Source: Massariosphaeria phaeospora
Lineage: Eukaryota > Ascomycota > Dothideomycetes > Pleosporales
Length of the DNA: 64,000 bases
Reading direction: 5' to 3'
NCBI GenBank assembly: GCA_011032825.1
Contig: JAADJZ010000015.1
Span: 372,001-436,000, forward strand
Every line of letters begins with the position of its first letter. The stretch's first letter is position 1. The notes beneath the pieces were generated by a model, which saw only the letters and a list, made by a program, of their open reading frames with translations, was not told the origin of the DNA and ran no database searches. The translations under genes and the position numbers were made by a program. Positions 11,118-21,593 of this stretch are shown here, piece after piece.

Positions 11118-11923
11118 AAGAAGAGAGGATGCTGCAGGTTCGATGGATTTTTCTCAGATCCCGTTTAGGTGTGTACGAGGATACCTTTGTACAGCTAAAC
11201 AAATCCTATAGGCAGTGAGCTAGCTAGATTTGCGGAGGTAGAACAGGAGACCGAAGCTCCACTCCATTCTCAACCCCCATCCACGAACCTCCCCTTCAAC
11301 CTAGCTTGTGCTCTTCCACACCCCCTCTTCCTCCGTAACCCATTACCTGGTATCCTCAATAGCGCAACACATTTACCAGATAATCTAACCACGCAGCTTT
11401 ATACCACCTACAGTCGATCCACCGCACCGTACTAACCTGCCGGCGCTTTTCCGATCCCATACCCCTTCAGGTTTACTTCGCGTACACAGCGGTACACACA
11501 CGAACCTGCTCCAAGAAATCGCGCAGCCCAAGCGTCAAATGTTCAAATAGCCACGCGCTGACTTACTGCTGCCTGGTAATGGAGCCTTCATATCGGTCCC
11601 CTGTAGCGAAGGCAAAGCTAGCATCTTGTTGCACTCTCCCTGGTCTCTCTGCAGATGTTCAGCTTGCATAGCTTGTTATATGTACCACATACAATGCAAG
11701 CAGATCATACAGAGCCTTCCCTTACTTACTCCCCACTCTCTAGCTCCATGTCACGATGGCTTATTATTTGAATCCAGGTACTCGGTATATATGCATACAT
11801 ACTTCTATTGTACAGTCCTACAAATCATATTATCTTGCGTGCGTCGCAACGAAACCATTCGACAACCATCTCAACCTGCTCGGACCCCATCGTCTCCCGA
11901 GTTGCACACAACGAATAGTTTGC
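11118..11923. other. Intergenic region, no gene seen
   Basis: 806 bp between the converging Pol X and TRI14-like genes. Short open frames are present, without start context, domains or splice support. No repeat was found. Confidence 0.55.
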
Positions 11924-13049
11924 CTACACCTGCAACAACCGCCCGACCTCCGACGAAATATCGAAAAACGGAAACTCAGTCCGGTTCCCAGCCGTGTTCG
12001 GCCCATTTAGCCCCTGATCGCCAAATTGCTCCACGAGCATGTACACCGACTCGGCAATCTGCACCGGCGCCACAACATCCGTGCCGTTCTCCAACGAGCT
12101 CGGCCTAGGCACCAACCCCAAGTACTCGGCAGCATCCCACTTTGCATCCTTGCTGCGAAACACGCTGATGCCAAGCTTGGCTTCCGCGACGAGGAGAACA
12201 GTGCCGGAGTACTTCGGGGGGAGATAGATAGCGTCTGAAGTGCCGAACGTGTGGTTGCCAGAGACGGGAATGGGGTACGGAACGCCTTTGTCGGCTTTCA
12301 TGTCGAAGCGCCAGATCTTGCCTGAGGCATCGCCCTGCGCGAGCAACAACCAGCCCAACGCTGCAATCCCGCCCATTCCCAGCTCAGTCTGCACAATCGT
12401 GTCTGGCAGATACCACGGGCGGACCTCCTTTCCCGAGCGATCCACCCTAAGCAACGATCCCGGCAACGACCCTACCACAAACAGGTTGCCGTTAGGATCG
12501 TGCTCGATGTCCTGGAAGCCCCCGTATACGCCCTGGCTCGTTTCCGTGAGGTTGGTCTTCCAGAGCACAGAGTCGGTGGTGGGGTCGTACTTGATCAGCC
12601 AGTTTGTGCCGGAGATGTCTTTGCCTAGCGAGGGGAAGGCATTGGCGGGATTGGCAATGAGGGAGATGTGTCCGTTGCGGTCGGCGGCGACGGCCCCGAG
12701 ATGAAAGGCTGGGTTGTGCGAGATGCCTGCGAATTCGATGGTTTTGTGCGTGCTGGTGTAGGGGTCGTAGATGCCGAGGGAGGCATTCAAGAGCTGGCTG
12801 GTGAGTGTTAGCTGTGTGAATATGGGTTGCTTGAATGTGGGGGGTTGGGGGGTTGGGGGGTTGTTACCCGACGTAGAGTTTGCAATTGATGAAGTCGAAG
12901 TCGGCATTTTCAGGGTAGACTTGGTATTGCTTGATTGAGAAGTTCCCGCTGAACGGCGGGCACGTTCCGCAAGCGTTGGGAGGTTTTGGGTGTGCGGAGA
13001 CTACACCGGCCAGTGCCGCGGCGGTTGCGATGGACGTGGAGAAACGCAT
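11924..13049 (-). CDS. Secreted TRI14-like beta-propeller protein
   Basis: Two exons: 12868-13049 and 11924-12797, giving 351 residues. The 70-nt intron has donor GTAACA and acceptor CAG, and the join yields 'CKLYVG-QLLNASLGIYDPY'. I chose the ATG at 13047-13049 because it starts a clear signal peptide (MRFSTSIATAAALAGVVSA-HP). Motifs such as 'YPENADFDFINCKLY', 'GISHNPAFHLGAVAADRNGHIS', 'DISGTNWLIKYDPTTDSVLW' and 'YGGFQDIEHDPNGNLFVVGSLPGSLLRVD' resemble, from memory, the TRI14 family first seen in trichothecene clusters, whose members are widespread and of unknown biochemical role. Several N-glycosylation sequons are present. No trichothecene biosynthetic gene is nearby, so a toxin role is not implied. 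An SMP-30/lactonase-type propeller is the alternative description. Confidence 0.75.
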
Positions 13050-13110
13050 GCTGCTCGAATGCACTCAATGAAGTCTCTTTCAAGAACAGTGTGGAAGAAC
13101 CTTAAGAATG

Positions 13111-13215
13111 GTATAGAAGATGTTGAGAGTAGTATGGAAGATGTTGAGAGTAGTATAGAAGATACTGAGAGTAGTATGCAAGATAATGAGAGTAGTGTGA
13201 AAGAGACTAGCAGCA
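13111..13215. repeat. Tandem repeat, 21-bp unit, about five copies
   Basis: Units start at 13111, 13132, 13153, 13174 and 13195, with consensus GTATAGAAGATGTTGAGAGTA; the fifth unit is diverged. It lies about 60 bp upstream of the TRI14-like start codon, probably in its promoter or 5' UTR. The unit is a multiple of three, so both strands stay open. The copies differ mainly at amino-acid-changing positions, which argues against a coding role. Confidence 0.85.
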
Positions 13216-14319
13216 CCTTATATACCTCCTCCTACGTAGCTATCCCAGCGTGTTCTCATGAGCTTAGAAACAAAGTACATGTCTCCATAGTGCTTAGAAA
13301 TGGCTGTAGTGCCAAAAGTAACTAGCAACAAGGAATCCCAGCACAAGGTATGATAATCAACACCGGAAAATGATGTCGTTTCTCGTACGGAGGAATTATC
13401 CAGCGCGAAATACCTCAGAACTGAAGCTATCAACACCCGCTCTGCACGACACATTTTGTTCTTATTTTTTTTAGCTATTACAAAAACCATAAAGACAATG
13501 TATATAGAGACTGTTCGAATATTGTGTTTGTATACATAGCTGGACGATATTATGGTGCGGTTCCTATTTTCCGCTTTCAACTCCGTACGAGAGGTGGTTT
13601 CCAAGGTTGTTCGTTCCTGCCCGGGCCAGGTAGAGGCACGTGGTGCTTAGATAAGGCGCGGTACGAGTTCCGCGCAGCTACAACGTCGACAGCAACAGGG
13701 TCCAACAGCGCCACCAATGTCCGACCCCGAATTTCAGTTCTAAACTCCGCACCACAGTGATTACCTCGCAAACGCGCTCTGGGTCCGGTTCAGCGCGGAA
13801 CTTTGAATGCAAGGCGCAGACACAGCGTGACGGGGCCCGCGGATGTGATATTAAGGATGATATGCAAGGGTACGCGTTGCCTCGACGAGGTGCGGCGCAG
13901 CGCAAGGCAACGATGCCGCGTACATACTTTGTTACTTACGTATACCCTCCATACACGCCTTAGAGAAAACGTGTTGTGAACCGAAAGATGGCATGAATGC
14001 TAGGAAGACAGACTTTGAGATTGAGCTAAAAAGAAATCCATTACCCGGCCCTCTGTTGTAAGTAGTTCGTTGTCTCGGTTACTCTTTGTGACTGCGCGAA
14101 CGCGAGTGGAAGTGCTTGTGAAGCTGTGGATGTGAATGATGCTATTGGTACAAGCGGATCCTCCGAGGTATTCATGTTTGTAGTACACAATCCAACTCTT
14201 GGAAATTCTCGATATCGTCCATGGGCGCACTCAGGGACGTGCCAACCAGTGTGTGGCAGAATCCCATTTGCGCAAAGAGCGTACCGACTCTGTAGCCAGT
14301 ACAGTCGTTGTAAACGCCA
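13216..14319. other. Intergenic region upstream of the TRI14-like gene
   Basis: About 1.1 kb with scattered short frames but no gene I can support. It also holds the 3' end of the next leftward-transcribed gene. No RNA gene was recognised. Confidence 0.5.
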
Positions 14320-15504
14320 TTACCAATTTCTTTCGTTATTAGAATCTTGTCCCTTTCTTTCCTTATCAAGCATTTCATCAAACTTCCTCTGGGCGTCCCG
14401 CTGGGCCTGCTTTCGTTCATCATCTGTTTCCGCGATACCAAAACCATCGTTAACTGTGGAGCTTTCCCTCTGTTCCCTACGTGGAGGTTCCGATCGTCTC
14501 GGGGGACGCTGACCGGGAACTGGTGCGCCACCCCTACGCAGATGATCCCATGCTGATCCTCCGCCGCTTGATTGGCTCTGCACTTCATCTTGGAATAGAC
14601 CTCCAGTGGGTGACGCATCGTCGTTATAATTCGGTCCTGTTGGTTGTCGGCCCCATGGATCAGGGGAAGAGGCAGGCCGCTGGTCTTGAGCTTGTACTGG
14701 GGAGGAATAAGAGTCGCTGAATGAGGCTGAATTATCAGCTGGCCAGGCCTCAGTGCCTGCAGTTGGTGACATATCATCACCACCAGGTGTAGGTGTAGAT
14801 GTACCAGGGGGCGCATGAATACTCCTTTCACGAAATTCCTTAGCTTTGTTTAATGCCTGCTCCGTATCTTGTCCGAGCTGGCGTATTCTCTTGAAAGAAG
14901 GATCCACAGTATCAGCAGCTAGGACCATTTTCAGGTCGTTCCTGAACTGCTCGAGCTTCGGGTCTTCGGATGTCTTCTTCGCGACCGCTGGCTGCGCTAT
15001 GGACTGGCCCAATATCTTGCCCACTTGTGCCGTGAGGGTCATCCACATGACGAGCCTCGTACTCTGGCGTGCTAATTGGGCCATTGGACCTTTGATGAAC
15101 AAAAACTTGTTCGCATCGATATTGGGTTTGGGTTTGACCAGCGGAAATTTATTCGTGGCGCGAGTCGAGAGCCATCTCCAACCACCGATGCTGGCTCCCA
15201 GTGCAGAAAACCAAGATTTGTCTGACTCTAGTCTATAAAGGTGGCCTGCCAAAGCCTGGGCTTCTTCCAGTGTCAAACTTCGGCTGAGTTTGCGTTCTGC
15301 GTACTTGATAGTCTGCTCTGCACGAAACCGTACAGCTGACTGGGAGAAGCCTAGTAAGGGTCCTAGTATAGGGATTGGTTTGGTAAGGTCGCTGGCATCA
15401 AATCGGGCACTCGAGGACGTCGACGCGTACGGATCGTCCGCGGAGGGGTACGGATTGTCGGTGAAGCTGTCTTGGGACGTGCCCCCAACTTCTTGGAGGA
15501 CCAT
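14320..15504 (-). CDS. Conserved-looking protein of unknown function with disordered C-terminus
   Basis: A single exon of 394 residues from the ATG at 15502-15504. I do not recognise the family. The first half is folded-looking: 'PIPILGPLLGFSQSAVRFRAEQTIKYAERKLSRSLTLEEAQALAGHLYRLE' (helical), an aromatic/glycine segment 'WFSALGASIGGWRWLS', and a hydrophobic stretch around 'RLVMWMTLTAQVGKILGQSI' that could be a membrane-associated helix. The second half (about residues 240-394) is rich in Ser, Pro, Gly, Gln and Arg, ends in charged RERK-type sequence and is predicted disordered. No signal peptide is seen. The codon pattern and long uninterrupted frame support a real gene. Confidence 0.75.
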   Translation of the reverse strand: MVLQEVGGTSQDSFTDNPYPSADDPYASTSSSARFDASDLTKPIPILGPLLGFSQSAVRFRAEQTIKYAERKLSRSLTLEEAQALAGHLYRLESDKSWFSALGASIGGWRWLSTRATNKFPLVKPKPNIDANKFLFIKGPMAQLARQSTRLVMWMTLTAQVGKILGQSIAQPAVAKKTSEDPKLEQFRNDLKMVLAADTVDPSFKRIRQLGQDTEQALNKAKEFRERSIHAPPGTSTPTPGGDDMSPTAGTEAWPADNSASFSDSYSSPVQAQDQRPASSPDPWGRQPTGPNYNDDASPTGGLFQDEVQSQSSGGGSAWDHLRRGGAPVPGQRPPRRSEPPRREQRESSTVNDGFGIAETDDERKQAQRDAQRKFDEMLDKERKGQDSNNERNW

Positions 15505-15789
15505 TTTGGGATATTTCCCCGGGTGTTCGAGGGACCAGACGTGGCGCAAAAGTTTGTAGCTTGGGAGGCGGGGATGTGGAAGCTTGAGGTGGAAGCTTGA
15601 GGTGGTTGAGGTTGAGGTTGGGCTAGGGCGGCTTAAGCGATGACGCCTGCAAAAGCGGGATGACGCTTAACCCGATGCGGTGAACGCCTCGGCAAAGCGA
15701 CGACAACTACAGTGCATCTCTACATTCATCAACCGATATTTTAGCTCCCGACCCTCACCCCTCTGGCAGAATTTGTAGCTGATACCATA

Positions 15790-16375
15790 TCTAAAGGCAG
15801 GCTTTAGACAATCCTCTTGACAGCCCAAGAGTTTCTAGTAATAGGTAGACAGCTTACCTCTATCTTTACTAAGCCCTATCGTATCTAGTACATAGTTAAT
15901 GTACGTGTACAGTTTATAGAGGTAGGCTTACCTAGGTACGCATCGGAAACGAATTACGCAAACAGGTTGCCGTACATTCAGACGAAGGCAAAGGCTGCGC
16001 AAGGCACAGCTATATACAGTTGCTTGCCAAACAGCGAGGATATCCAACCTGCTTTACAAAGAATCACGAGCATTTTAGTATTAAATCTGCCTACAGTTAG
16101 TCTTATTCACATAGATCGAAAGGAATGTAGAGCAGTAGAGCCTATCGTCCGTGGAGGTACGTATCCCTCCGAGCCCAAGAACCAACACCCCCCGACAGAA
16201 TCTTTTGCCGATGAAGAAGACTCCAGGTGATCCTCTTGACAGCCTATGATTTGTTTTTCGCCGATGAAGAAGACTCTAGGCGATCCTCTTGACAGCCTAC
16301 AATTTTTCAGCAACAGGCAGTAGTCTACCTCTGTCTTTACAAAGCTCCATCGTATCCATTATACTAGGTATTGTC
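15790..16375 (+). repeat. Direct copies of a roughly 100-bp dispersed repeat
   Basis: Copy A lies at about 15790-15900 and copy B at about 16257-16375; an extra partial unit at 16206-16250 makes a tandem duplication of the segment GATGAAGAAGACTC(C/T)AGG. All share the core ATCCTCTTGACAGCC followed by a diverged block ending near TATCGTATC(T/C)A. A third copy is inverted at about 18115-18240. The sequence is AT-rich and has no open frame; it may be a MITE or a remnant of a larger element. Confidence 0.7.
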
Positions 16376-16597
16376 TGTACCGATCTACTCATACAACCAA
16401 CTAGTGATTATCAATAATAAATCAATACGTATACACAACAATGGAAAAATTACATCAACAGTAACATCCTCAGTCCGGAATATAACGCCTAGCCTGAATC
16501 ACTCCGTGAGAATACAGTGGGGATAATGACGATGTGACGAATCCAAAAACGTTGCTCGACCCCCGTCTCTAGACAACTTTAGCACCTGACATAGCAT

Positions 16598-17630
16598 TTA
16601 TAAAATCACACAACGGCAACCTGCATGGGCTTCCTCATCCCCGTCTTTCTTCGCTCCGCCTGTCTTGGCGTCTTCCTCGTCGACAACCTCTTGGGGTTTG
16701 ATCGTCATGTGTACAACGTTTGGAGCTTCGTTGCTGAACCGACAATCTGGGCCAGATGTTAGCCAGTATTGCTACATGATTGGACTGGCACATGGAACCA
16801 GGCGACTCGCCAGAGCTTAGTCTGAGGGCGCTACGCCTATCCTAACGCTCCTCATGGCGTTCCGTGACGACCGATGTGCTCACTCAAAGAGAAACTTACC
16901 TCTCAAAGGGGATTTATCATCTAACATTCGGCCAAAATGTATCAGTCGTATTGAGGTGGGCGTCGTCGGTCGTGGTTCCCATTCTGTGCCAAGGAGTTAG
17001 TTTACTCCAGTGTAGACATGTCGAACCACTGCTCTCTCGCATCCGACGCGTCGATAACGATGTCGAAACAACTAGACGGAAACATAAACGGCGAGCAGGC
17101 TTACCGTCTCGCCAATCCCGCCATATCAGCTCTTTGAGATTGTATACACTGATGTTGTACGGATCCATGTTCTCCACAATCATGCTGCGCTTCTTGAGAT
17201 ATCTTTCATCGATCTTGTACGGATGCCGCGCGCCAGTGGTCAGAAGCAGCATGATCACGACGACCGGGCCGTTGGAGTTATCTGGGTTCGCCGCAGGGGT
17301 ATCAGTCGAGGGCCCGATTGCTTCCGTCTCGGAGCGGGTCAAATCAGCGGGTTTCGACGACGCTGCGGGCGCTGCGGGCGCGGTGGGTGTGGCGGCTGAC
17401 TGTAAGGGCGGCGCGTTTGGTGGTTGCAAGGCGGAAGGTTCGAGCGACGAGGGATTGGCGGCGCTTTGCGCAGAGGGATCTATCGTCGACGGTGTTAATG
17501 TCTTCATCTCCACCGGGCTCGTTGATAGTGCCTGGTGGCCGCTGCTAGGCCGTGAGCCTGGCTGCTGGGGGATGCTTCGAGCCGGTGCGCTCGCTGAAGC
17601 GGCGGGCTGATCAGATGTCGATGGTGCCAT
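16598..17630 (-). CDS. Prenylated ubiquitin-fold protein (UBL3/MUB type)
   Basis: Three exons: 17105-17630, 16900-16983 and 16598-16746, giving 252 residues. Introns are 121 and 153 nt, both with GTAAG donors, and the phases agree. The first about 115 residues are Ala/Pro/Ser-rich and disordered. The ubiquitin-like fold follows: 'YNISVYNLKELIWRDWRDEW', 'PTSIRLIHFGRMLDDKSPL', 'DCRFSNEAPNVVHMTIKPQE'. The protein ends GCRCVIL: a CaaX box (C-V-I-L) whose final Leu favours geranylgeranylation, with a further Cys two residues upstream that could be palmitoylated. In animals and plants such proteins are plasma-membrane ubiquitin-fold proteins; the membrane localisation here is inferred from the CaaX box. 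It is flanked by the dispersed repeat copies. Confidence 0.88.
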
Positions 17631-18850
17631 TGCTGCTTCGCCCGGAAATTACTGCGTCAAATCGACGAGAGCGCAAGGCGGGTGTCGAGGGCGCGCCAGA
17701 ACACGGGGGGGCTGCGATAGCGACTGGCGACGAACGAGGGTGCTAAAACTGTGCGAGGCGGAGCTCCTGGGAGCAGTGCGAAACGGGTGTGGTGTAGTGA
17801 AAGAGGGGGGAATCGGCTGTCGGAAAGGGACGTTGTTCTGTCTTCTATTTACCACCGGTGGTAGGATCTCTCCATCTGGGTCAGAGCGGAGCACGACGCT
17901 GTGACACTCGACGCTTGGACGCACGGGAGTTCGGCTCTCGCCACGCACTGATTCTACCCTGGCGCTATCTCCGCAAAGTCACGAATGTCCCGTTCTCCAC
18001 AGTGAATAGTGCACGCACGCCGCCTGGCCTGGCCCGATCCCAACCTAACCACCCGGCGCCCAGCGGAAGCACGTCAGAGGAACAAGAACGGCTCGGCCAT
18101 GCGCCTTACATACAATGCCTACTCTACTAGATACAACAGAGCTTTGCAAGGATACAGGTAGACTATCTACTAGTTACTAAAAACTCCTAGGCTGTCAAGA
18201 GGATCACCTAAAGTCTCCTTTATCGGCAATAAACCTTGGAAAACTGATTAGTTGGTGTAGGGCTTGGAGCACAGATGCGCCCGCATGTTCCCCCTTGGCG
18301 CCATTGGTGGAGATGCGCTTGTGGACGTTCATCGTAGACTCCCTACCACAGTACCTCCGGGCCACATGCTGCGTCTGCTGCCCCTGACGAACAAAGCGGG
18401 AAGACGTGGCTTGCTACGAGTGTACTCAGGCCCTTCTGATTCATTGGCAATGACTTGCTACTGTGTCAGTACAGTGAGTACACGACAGCGCAATGATCCA
18501 TGTGAATAGCGGGACAGTCACTACAAATACCTTAAATGTGTCTTCTAAGCTTCTTCCTTCTTAGACGATTTCAACTCGCTCTGAAACAGTGGATATTGAA
18601 GGGCTTGAGACAGTCTGACAGGCTAGTATAGCTAGGCTGTATGTGCATGTGATATCGTGCAATTAGTCCTTCCTGCATCTATGTTTACTCCCAGACTCCA
18701 CGCAAAGGCGTATGGTAGTTCGTTGTTATACACATCGACAACGCTTTGATCGAATTGACGACTAGTTACGCACAGTTCGTCCGCGTGTTTCGACACCCGT
18801 GCATCTCGTAGCTCTGTGCTTTGACCACAGGGTATAGCGGACTCCATCCC
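17631..18850. other. Intergenic region between UMP1 and the UBL3-type gene
   Basis: 1.2 kb containing the inverted dispersed repeat (about 18115-18240) and the upstream region of the UBL3-type gene. Small open frames here have no domain or splice support. Confidence 0.5.
18115..18240 (-). repeat. Inverted copy of the roughly 100-bp dispersed repeat
   Basis: Read on the minus strand this segment matches copy B at 16257-16375: a GAAGACTC-like start (GGAGACTTTAGGTGATCC), the shared core CTCTTGACAGCC, and a TAGTCTACCT...GCAAAGCTC block in the same order. Identity looks moderate, with small gaps, so it is an old copy. Confidence 0.7.
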
Positions 18851-19520
18851 TTACCAGTTCATCTTCATCCTGGCCTCCATTTCGCTGTGGAAGTCTGGCA
18901 CCTCGCGGAGCTCGTTGCCTGTAGAACCCCAATGTTAGCTTTTATTACGGCTTTCTGAACAGTCAGGAACTGAACGGTTCCGATCGTTGCTAGGAATCCC
19001 CCGACGCGGTGTACCATGTTCGAGGCCTGCGTGACGACTTACCAACAAACACATCCTCCCATCCAATCTCAGTATCCCTTCCCTCGAGAATGGCCTTGTG
19101 CACCCCGCTAGCTCCGCCCAGCACAGCTGGCCGCCACTCGCCGGCCGCTGCGATCTTGAGTTCCATGCCCCGCCTGATAGGCTCCGCAATACCAAACTCA
19201 CGCCGCAACATCTCCATCTTCATACGATCCTGCGTCTCACGCCACTGGACGAGGCGGGCCTCCAACGGATGCGCTGACTGCAGTTCTACTGACTTGGATG
19301 AACTTGATATGGTTGCTGGTGCTGATGTCTGGGCGAGGCGAGAGCGGAGGCTATCGTGGACGCCCGGTGCGGAAGGGGCGGAGGTTTCGAGAGAGGTCTG
19401 GCTGGGATGCGCCTTGGGAGGGACAAAGCGGAGAGACTGGAGACGACGTTGTTAGAAGATTCTTCGAATCACAGCATAACATGTGTGGTCCAAACAGTTC
19501 GCAAATTATGCACCTACCAT
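18851..19520 (-). CDS. UMP1: Proteasome maturation factor Ump1 (POMP)
   Basis: Assembly chaperone of the 20S proteasome, degraded when the particle matures. Three exons: 19518-19520 (ATG only), 19043-19436 and 18851-18918, giving 154 residues. The ATG is followed directly by donor GTAGGT; the second exon starts S-L-R-F-V-P-P-K. Conserved blocks are 'HPLEARLVQWRETQDRMKMEMLRREFGIAEPIRRGME', 'LGGASGVHKAILEGRDTEIGWEDVF' and the C-terminal 'NELREVPDFHSEMEARMKMNW'. The last intron (124 nt, GTAAGT) splits the codon for Gly in 'VG-NEL'. Length is as expected for fungal Ump1. Confidence 0.93.
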
Positions 19521-19859
19521 ATTGGCTGTGTACTGTCGTATCTGCGTGGGACGAGTATTGGATAGCTCGAAGAGACTCTGCAACAATCGTGTCGAGAAGA
19601 TACTCGAGTGACTAGGCAAATAGGTTGTGGTGCGGGTGAGGGACGGGTGAGGGACGTCGGGCGGATCGTATATGTTGAAGCTGGTCGGAGCTCAAGGCTG
19701 CGAAGTGACGCGCTACTAGCGCCTTGGCGCAGGTGTACGAGTCCACGGGTCCGGAGGGTAGTTCTCCAAGCACTGAACAACCATAGTAGGTTTACAGATT
19801 CATTGGCAACAAGAATTCGATCCTAGCAGATGTAGTGGTTTTCATAGTCTGTCCGGTAT
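19521..19859. other. Short intergenic region
   Basis: 339 bp between the DUF92 gene end and the UMP1 start, both leftward. It should hold the UMP1 promoter; no specific site was identified. Confidence 0.5.
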
Positions 19860-21052
19860 CTAAAGGAGAATAACACTACTGATGGGCAATCCCCAGAGCA
19901 AGCATGCTGCAATCATAGCTCCTACACTAACCGAGGTTGCCATTAGGAGGTTGACTGCATTGTTATCAAGGATGTCGAGACCGGCTTCAACCTTCCTGCT
20001 CTCGTGCGGTATACCAGCGGCTGATGCTTTGCTTCCTCGCGCCGATTGCTTTATGCTTGCCGCGGTGACAGAAGTCTCCAGTGCAGAGGTCTTCGCAACT
20101 GCACCAGTTCCTTCTTGGTAACTGCTGGCTTCGCTGCGTAGCTTAGCCGTTTGATCTTGGTGTAGCGGGTGGCTGCTATGTAAAAGCACTTTTCTACCGC
20201 CATCTCCCTCGATGACTTTCCCAGAGTGAACATCAACCACACTAGCTTGTAGGACAGCTCCGAGGTATGAGTCGAGAAGAGTCCCGCTGAATCCAGCCAG
20301 CGTCATCGCCAGAGTATATTTTCCCTTGTCAGCCAGACCCCACTCTTTACAAAACGGTATTAACAGCGTCGATGTGAGTGCGATAATGGATGCGCCTAGC
20401 AGGCCAGCCCCCAGTCCAACCAGTGTCACTCCACCATTTGTTCCGGGGGGCACGACGCGCCATGGGGCAGTGATGAGGCGAGGTTTAGACTTGGAAAGGA
20501 TACCTAGTTCGGAGGAGAATGTGTCGGCAGCCACGGCAGCATAGTTACTGGTAGCTCGTTAGTTTCCAAGCTCGAATTCAAAAAGTAGAGCTTCACATAC
20601 GCCACTATTCCAACAACCAGGACATCGCTCCCTCGACGCCAACACGAGTCTTCATTCGAATATGATCCTTCTCTGGCCAACTTCCAGGTATCAAGGAGAA
20701 TCAAGATCGATGCCGTTAACGAGTTGGCCAACACTTGGACATGATTTCGAGCGCCTTCACCGCCAGTCGCTCCCGTTGCTGATTGGGTAAGCTTCGCCTT
20801 GATATCGTGTTTGACCTAAGTTCGATTTGTTAGCAGACAGTTTTGCAGGCGATTCCAACCTCTTGCCTTAGTTGCAGCTGTTCCTGCTAGATAGAAGACT
20901 GCTAGCAGTGCAAAAAACACGCTCCACGGATGGACCGCATGAGCGACGGCCGTGAGGATAGCGGTGACAATCCCGATTGGCGTGAGGGACTTCCGGGACC
21001 AGGCTCTGTACACCAGCGCAGATATAGCTGGGACTGCTATCGTCAACTTCAT
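19860..21052 (-). CDS. TMEM19/DUF92 family integral membrane protein
   Basis: Three exons: 20867-21052, 20601-20815 and 19860-20547, giving 362 residues. The first intron has a GC donor (AAG|GCAAGA) and acceptor TAG; only this splice gives the expected 'LAGTAATK-VKHDIKAKLTQ'. The second uses GTATGT/CAG and joins 'VGIVA-NYAAVAADTFSSELG'. Conserved DUF92 features are an N-terminal hydrophobic pair, 'GATGGEGARNHVQVLANS', 'ADTFSSELGILSKSKPRLIT', 'GTNGGVTLVGLGAGLLGA', and 'GFSGTLLDSYLGAVLQ'. About six membrane helices are apparent. An inserted Ser/Lys-rich loop (about residues 250-320) separates the last two helices. Plant relatives include VTE6 phytyl-phosphate kinase, but the function of fungal members is not established. 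Confidence 0.88.
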
Positions 21053-21386
21053 CGCGGGTAAGTGGCCTAGGAAAAGCTGGGCGCAAATGTAGGTACTGTC
21101 GCGCGCACGACGTTGAGTTCATCGTCGCCATAGGCATTACATCATCCTTGGCACGACGTGAAGTCCGAGATTACATTTACTTCGTTACAACTCTACACCC
21201 ACAATCGCCATTTGTACTCTCTGGCGGATAACTATCCTCTTTAAATAAATCTACAGATAAGCTCTACAAATTAATACGGAAAACCTCAGCTTGATAGCTT
21301 GGTCGATGAGGGATTTTTAGATCCATCAAACACGCCTTGTGCTGACAGACTAGTATCATTTTCACATTAGGAACCCAAGATAATTA
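21053..21386. other. Intergenic region left of the transposon
   Basis: 334 bp between the DUF92 start codon and the outer transposon end. It becomes AT-rich to the right. No gene seen. Confidence 0.5.
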
Positions 21387-21504
21387 ACGTACCTCATAGG
21401 TTCGCCGGACACACAGGTTCGCCGGACACCTGTTTTTACTAAGGAAAATCAATAATCTAAGGCTTAATAACTCTAGATCTACTTAATAGAATTTTCTAAA
21501 AATT
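21387..21504 (+). repeat. Left terminal inverted repeat of the outer element
   Basis: Matches the reverse complement of 23564-23686. It contains the doubled GGTTCGCCGGACAC motif, probably a transposase-binding pair. Confidence 0.88.
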
Positions 21505-21522
21505 TAATATGTTATTTCTGTA

Positions 21523-21579
21523 ACGTACCTCACGGGTAGTCGGGCCACACGGGTTCGCGGGACACTTTTGCCAAGCCCC
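21523..21579 (+). repeat. Left terminal inverted repeat of the pogo-like element
   Basis: 57 bp from ACGTACCTCACGGG to GCCAAGCCCC, matching the reverse complement of 23327-23383 with one mismatch. Confidence 0.93.
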
Positions 21580-21593
21580 TACCAACTCTACCT

